NCBI RefSeq assembly: GCF_030812415.1
Contig: NZ_JAUSST010000004.1
Coordinates: 372,001 to 436,000, forward strand
DNA: 64,000 nt
Direction of reading: 5' to 3'
From: Paenibacillus harenae
GTDB lineage: Bacteria; Bacillota; Bacilli; Paenibacillales; Paenibacillaceae
Shown: positions 63,804 through 64,000 of the stretch, piece by piece
How the letters are laid out: the number at the start of each line of letters is the position of its first letter
Position numbering within the stretch: position 1 is the stretch's first letter
The notes under the pieces: model-generated
Seen by the model: only the letters and a program-made list of their open reading frames with translations
Told to the model about the DNA's origin: nothing
The model's database searches: none
Program-made: the position numbers and the translations under genes

Positions 63804-64000
63804 CAAGCAGTCCTGTTTCGCGACAAGCCTGACAGTCATACATTGAAAACGGGGCTGGCGGAGATAGACAGCTTGAAAAAAACTGTTGCATTTATCCCCG
63901 ATAGATGTTATTTTTAGTTTCGTTGAAAACATTGTTGCAGTTAAATAATAGGAACCAGGATTCACTCAGGACATGGTTATGTTGCGAGAGATTAATCCCT
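63804..64000 (+). other. 3' end of window, promoter-like elements
   Basis: No gene can be supported in the last 197 bases. TTGCAT (63886-63891), 17 bp, and TATTTT (63909-63914) form a weak promoter candidate. The final 28 bases open a frame (ATG at 63973, MVMLREIN) that runs off the end; without a ribosome site it is not called as a gene. In B. subtilis hemA follows ysxC, but the fragment is too short to compare. Confidence 0.35.

Noticed and set aside
63973..64000. Start of hemA at the right edge
   Set aside because: Only nine codons are present, without ribosome site, and the sequence does not obviously match HemA.

Overview
The window looks like the chromosome of an endospore-forming member of the Paenibacillaceae (Paenibacillus or Cohnella type). 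Reasons: moderate GC; strong AGGAGG-type ribosome sites with several TTG/GTG starts; spore genes (Ger receptor operon, gerM, lonB, a Spo0E-type phosphatase); a large SLH-anchored surface protein; two LplB/YtcP-type sugar ABC importers that lack their own ATPase; and large AraC-type regulators. No phage, CRISPR array, rRNA gene or intact transposase was seen.

Layout. 0-8.4 kb: an MBL-fold hydrolase, a YesM/YesN-type two-component pair, and a divergent ABC importer (two permeases, lipoprotein binding protein). 8.5-11.5 kb: MBL hydrolase, DUF2935 protein and class II fructose bisphosphatase glpX. 11.8-17.9 kb: one 2023-residue secreted multidomain protein (DUF5695-like, Ig-like, two LamG, TP-repeat linker, three SLH). 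18-19.8 kb: PgpA/YutG-family phosphatase and gerM. 19.8-41.4 kb: an accessory carbohydrate block with a membrane AraC-type regulator, a second ABC importer, a four-gene translationally coupled unit (TIM-barrel isomerase, an unrecognised 231-aa protein, an unrecognised heparinase-like 587-aa protein, a GH88/105 protein), a decayed mgtC gene, the myo-inositol operon iolD-E-C-A-G-B, and a LacI-family regulator. Repeats and a possible MITE close this block. 41.5-62 kb: conserved core genes rph, rdgB, asparagine synthase, a Spo0E-like ORF, tRNA-Arg, ysoA-like, tig, clpP, clpX, ispG, a five-gene Ger receptor operon with two GerB permeases, lonB, lonA, ysxC. 62-64 kb: a conserved unknown protein and a YjgB-family lipoprotein.

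How the parts work together. gerM-rph-rdgB and ysoA-tig-clpX-lonB-lonA-ysxC are neighbours in Bacillus subtilis, so the 19.8-41.4 kb block reads as an island placed between gerM and rph. Its genes suggest uptake of an oligosaccharide (probably containing uronic acid), intracellular cleavage, and inositol catabolism to central metabolites under LacI/CcpA-type control. iolJ and inositol-specific permeases are not present here. The most novel-looking stretch is 26.2-31.9 kb, where two of the four coupled proteins are not recognisable. Function statements rest on motif recognition by eye; no database search was run.
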